NCBI GenBank assembly: GCA_003453735.1
Contig: DMNE01000200.1
Span: 1-8,097, forward strand
Direction: 5' to 3'
Source: Nitrospiraceae bacterium
GTDB taxonomy: Bacteria > Nitrospirota > Thermodesulfovibrionia > Thermodesulfovibrionales > UBA9159
DNA: 8,097 bases
Of this stretch, positions 6,093 through 8,097 are shown one piece after another. Numbering within the stretch: the first letter of the stretch is position 1; each line of letters starts with the position of its first letter. The position numbers and the translations under genes are program-made. A model generated the notes under the pieces. That model saw only the letters and a list, made by a program, of their open reading frames with translations. It searched no databases and had not been told where the DNA came from.

Positions 6093-7082
6093 TGCTTTCA
6101 TTTTGTCCCTGTAGACCTTGACCGCCTCAGCATGCTCATTCCAGGTACTTGAAAACGTGTGAGTTCCGTCATTATTCGACACAAAGTACAAATAAGGGAC
6201 ATGCGCCGGATTGAGGGCTGCAATGATGGACGGAAGCCCTGGGGACGCAATCGGACCTGGTGGAAGGCCCATGATGTTATACGTGTTATAAGGAGTTTTT
6301 CTCTTGAGGTCAGCAATTGTTATCCTCTCGTTGGATCCTTTCACCCCGTATATCGCGGTCGGATCTGCCTGGAGGGGCATATTTCGTCTAAGCCTGTTGT
6401 AATACACTGCTGCTATAATAGGCCTTTCATCGTCCGTTATCGCCTCTTTTTCTATTATCGAAGCCATCGTGAGCATATCCCGCTCGGAAATATTCAGTTC
6501 AAGCATCTGAGACATCATTGCTTCATCATAGAACTCTCTTAATCTGTTAATCATCAGGGGCAATATTTCCTTAGCCTCAAGCCCTTTGGGAAATCGATAG
6601 GTATCGGGAAAAAGATACCCCTCAAGTGAAGGAGCATCCACCTCATTTTCGTCGAGCATTTCCCTGCTGGTGCACAGTGCGAAAAACCCTTCTTGATCTA
6701 TTATTCCCAAAGCAGCAAACTTCTGTGCAATCTCCCTCAGGGAATCGCCAGGCACCACGGTTATTTCATACTCGATAATCTTCCCGAGCCTTATGGCATT
6801 GAATATCTGCAAGGGACTCATGGTACCCCAGAGAGGATAATAACCCGCCTTTATCCTACGGTCTATCCCGGTTATCCTCCCTGCCAGGAAAAAAACCCAC
6901 TTATCCCTCACCATGCCCTTCTGGGACAGGTCTTCAACAACGTGTCTGAACGTTACCCCTCGCTTAATTTCAAACTCTATTGATTTATTGCCGAAGGGTA
7001 AAGGCATCAAGAGCTCAACCGCAGCATAGAGAAGAAAAATAAAAACGAGGAACACAACGACAAGGGTAAGATTTTTTGTCAT
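6084..7082 (-). CDS. mltG: Endolytic peptidoglycan transglycosylase MltG (YceG-like)
   Basis: This is an inner-membrane lytic transglycosylase that cuts nascent glycan strands near the membrane and is thought to end their elongation. One N-terminal transmembrane helix (residues 5-28, LTLVVVFLVFIFLLYAA) anchors the 332-residue protein, with the catalytic part in the periplasm. A LysM-like region (about 35-135, FEIKRGVTFRHVV and ITVVPGDSLREIAQKF) precedes the YceG core: EGYLFPDTYRFP (154-165), ASIIEKEA (207-214) with the catalytic glutamate at E211 (E218 in E. coli), YYNRLRRNMPLQADPTAIYG (227-246), YNTYNIMGLPPGPIASPG (265-282) and YLYFVSNNDGTHTFS near the end. Length is typical (about 340). The ATG at 7082 is the only possible start upstream of the helix, because an in-frame TAA lies 6 nt before it. 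The ribosome binding site is poor. It is followed by ispG after 11 nt. Confidence 0.96.
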   Translation of the reverse strand: MTKNLTLVVVFLVFIFLLYAAVELLMPLPFGNKSIEFEIKRGVTFRHVVEDLSQKGMVRDKWVFFLAGRITGIDRRIKAGYYPLWGTMSPLQIFNAIRLGKIIEYEITVVPGDSLREIAQKFAALGIIDQEGFFALCTSREMLDENEVDAPSLEGYLFPDTYRFPKGLEAKEILPLMINRLREFYDEAMMSQMLELNISERDMLTMASIIEKEAITDDERPIIAAVYYNRLRRNMPLQADPTAIYGVKGSNERITIADLKRKTPYNTYNIMGLPPGPIASPGLPSIIAALNPAHVPYLYFVSNNDGTHTFSSTWNEHAEAVKVYRDKMKAKG

Positions 7083-7144
7083 CTTAGATTAGAATGCCAA
7101 AAGAAAGCATGAAATGTAAAGGGATGAACCAGAGCTTGATGTTA
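7083..7144 (-). other. Short leader region of mltG
   Basis: Sixty-two bases lie between the groEL terminator and the mltG ATG. TTTACA (minus strand, near 7118-7113) could be a -35 element with CATTCT 18 nt on as a weak -10, but this would start transcription almost at the start codon. No Shine-Dalgarno is visible. mltG-ispG may instead rely partly on read-through past the groEL terminator. Confidence 0.25.
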
Positions 7145-7147
7145 TAG

Positions 7148-7189
7148 AAAAGGACGGCGTTCAAGGAAACTCTCCTTAGCCGCCGTCCT
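7148..7189 (-). terminator. Rho-independent terminator of groEL
   Basis: A perfect 9-bp stem, AGGACGGCG (7151-7159) with CGCCGTCCT (7181-7189), is continued after a small internal loop by AAGGA (7163-7167) with TCCTT (7173-7177). On the minus strand the stem runs into TTTTCTAT. It begins 25 nt beyond the groEL stop codon and separates groEL from mltG. On the plus strand there is no T-run, so it acts for the minus strand. Confidence 0.85.
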
Positions 7190-7214
7190 AAAGTGTGGCT
7201 TTCTCGTGCTTCTC

Positions 7215-8097
7215 TTAATACATATCTCCCATACCACCAGCGCCCGGCATTTGAGGCATCTTCTTTTCCTCTTCCGGCAGTTCGGAAATCATCACCGACG
7301 TCGTTAAAATAAGTGATGCAACCGACGCCGCATTCTGAAGGGCTGTCCTGGTGACCTTTGTGGGGTCAATAATTCCCGCCTTCATCATGTCCACATACTC
7401 TTCGTTCTGGGCATCAAAGCCCTGATTCGCATCCTTCGCCGTTTTTACTTTTTCCACGACAACCGAGCTCTCAACGCCAGCGTTGTTGACAATCTGACGG
7501 ATAGGCTCCTCAAGGGCCTTCATGATGATCGAAACACCAATTTTTTGGTCATGGCTTTCAAGTTTCAGATTCTTTAATGCGGGGATACACCTCAGGAGTG
7601 CGATGCCTCCGCCGGGAACTATTCCCTCTTCCACGGCAGCCCTCGTGGCATGAAGCGCATCTTCAACCCTGGCCTTCTTCTCCTTCATCTCTGTTTCCGT
7701 GGCTGCACCGACATTGATAACCGCAACTCCGCCCACGATCTTTGCAAGACGCTCCTGGAGTTTTTCACGGTCGTAATCAGATGTCGTTTCCTCTATCTGC
7801 GCCTTGATCTGCTTCACCCTGCCCTGAATCTTTGCGTGCTCTCCAGCACCTTCAACGATCGTCGTATTTTCCTTGTCAACCGTGATCTTTTTTGCCCTTC
7901 CCAGGTCGGAGATTTTAACGCTCTCGAGCTTGATACCAAGATCCTCTGATATCATGGTGCCGCCCGTGAGTATCGCGATGTCTTCGAGCATTGCCTTCCT
8001 TCTGTCTCCAAATCCCGGCGCCTTAACAGCACAGACCTGGAGTGTGCCACGGAGCTTATTAACGACGAGGGTTGCAAGGGCCTCCCCTTCCACGTCC
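7215..8097 (-). CDS. groEL: Chaperonin GroEL (Hsp60), C-terminal part (cut by window edge)
   Basis: The last 294 codons of the ATP-driven folding chaperonin, which forms a double seven-membered ring closed by GroES. The reading frame continues through the right edge (Asp-Val before [19 protein letters not shown]), so the 5' part, about 250 codons, lies outside. Visible are the end of the apical domain ([20 protein letters not shown]), the intermediate domain with [19 protein letters not shown], whose aspartate corresponds to the ATP-hydrolysing D398 of E. coli, the GGG nucleotide-site loop, and the equatorial end ([20 protein letters not shown]). The C-terminal tail is short ([11 protein letters not shown]), with one clear GGM unit rather than the four-fold GGM tail of E. 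coli. A strong terminator follows. groES would be expected upstream, outside the window. Confidence 0.98.
   Translation of the reverse strand, partial: DVEGEALATLVVNKLRGTLQVCAVKAPGFGDRRKAMLEDIAILTGGTMISEDLGIKLESVKISDLGRAKKITVDKENTTIVEGAGEHAKIQGRVKQIKAQIEETTSDYDREKLQERLAKIVGGVAVINVGAATETEMKEKKARVEDALHATRAAVEEGIVPGGGIALLRCIPALKNLKLESHDQKIGVSIIMKALEEPIRQIVNNAGVESSVVVEKVKTAKDANQGFDAQNEEYVDMMKAGIIDPTKVTRTALQNAASVASLILTTSVMISELPEEEKKMPQMPGAGGMGDMY

Overview
The window comes from a Gram-negative bacterium. Signs of this are a TolC-type outer-membrane efflux protein, an exported zinc peptidase with a Sec signal peptide, the MltG peptidoglycan lytic enzyme and the MEP-pathway enzyme IspG. Base composition is moderate, with no obvious AT or GC extreme. 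The style of the IspG, MltG and GroEL proteins would suit Nitrospirota or a deltaproteobacterium-like lineage. That is an impression from the protein sequences, not a placement.

Layout. At the left edge (1-303, minus strand) is the N-terminal 101 codons of a TolC-family outer-membrane factor, cut by the window edge. It diverges from a MarC/YchE-family membrane protein (441-1157, plus). A 333-base interval (1158-1490) follows, holding a doubtful small ORF and an extended -10 promoter candidate. Next is a large exported M16 (insulinase-type) zinc metallopeptidase (1491-4157, plus) made of two M16 halves, only the first of which keeps the zinc site. From 4341 to the right edge all genes lie on the minus strand. 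In transcription order they are the C-terminal half of groEL (7215-8097, cut by the edge), a strong terminator hairpin, mltG (6084-7082), ispG (5020-6072) and a YhfA-like OsmC-family protein (4341-4778). The M16 and OsmC genes converge, and an intrinsic terminator candidate for osmC lies between them.

How the genes relate. mltG and ispG are 11 nt apart and almost certainly co-transcribed. One ends growing glycan strands in the periplasm and the other makes isoprenoid precursors, including the undecaprenyl lipid used for cell-wall synthesis, so a link through the envelope is plausible but inferred. GroEL is a housekeeping chaperonin, insulated from mltG by the terminator. The OsmC-family gene has its own excellent ribosome binding site and an upstream region with inverted repeats, which suggests separate regulation. 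The TolC, MarC and M16 genes all act in the envelope, but the sequence shows no functional link among them.

Overall this is an ordinary chromosomal region. I found no mobile element, CRISPR array, tRNA or rRNA, and no convincing undescribed system. The points worth checking are small: start-site ambiguity in the MarC gene, hexamer repeats between the ispG ribosome binding site and its start codon, the degenerate second M16 half, palindromes upstream of the OsmC gene, and one candidate small protein.
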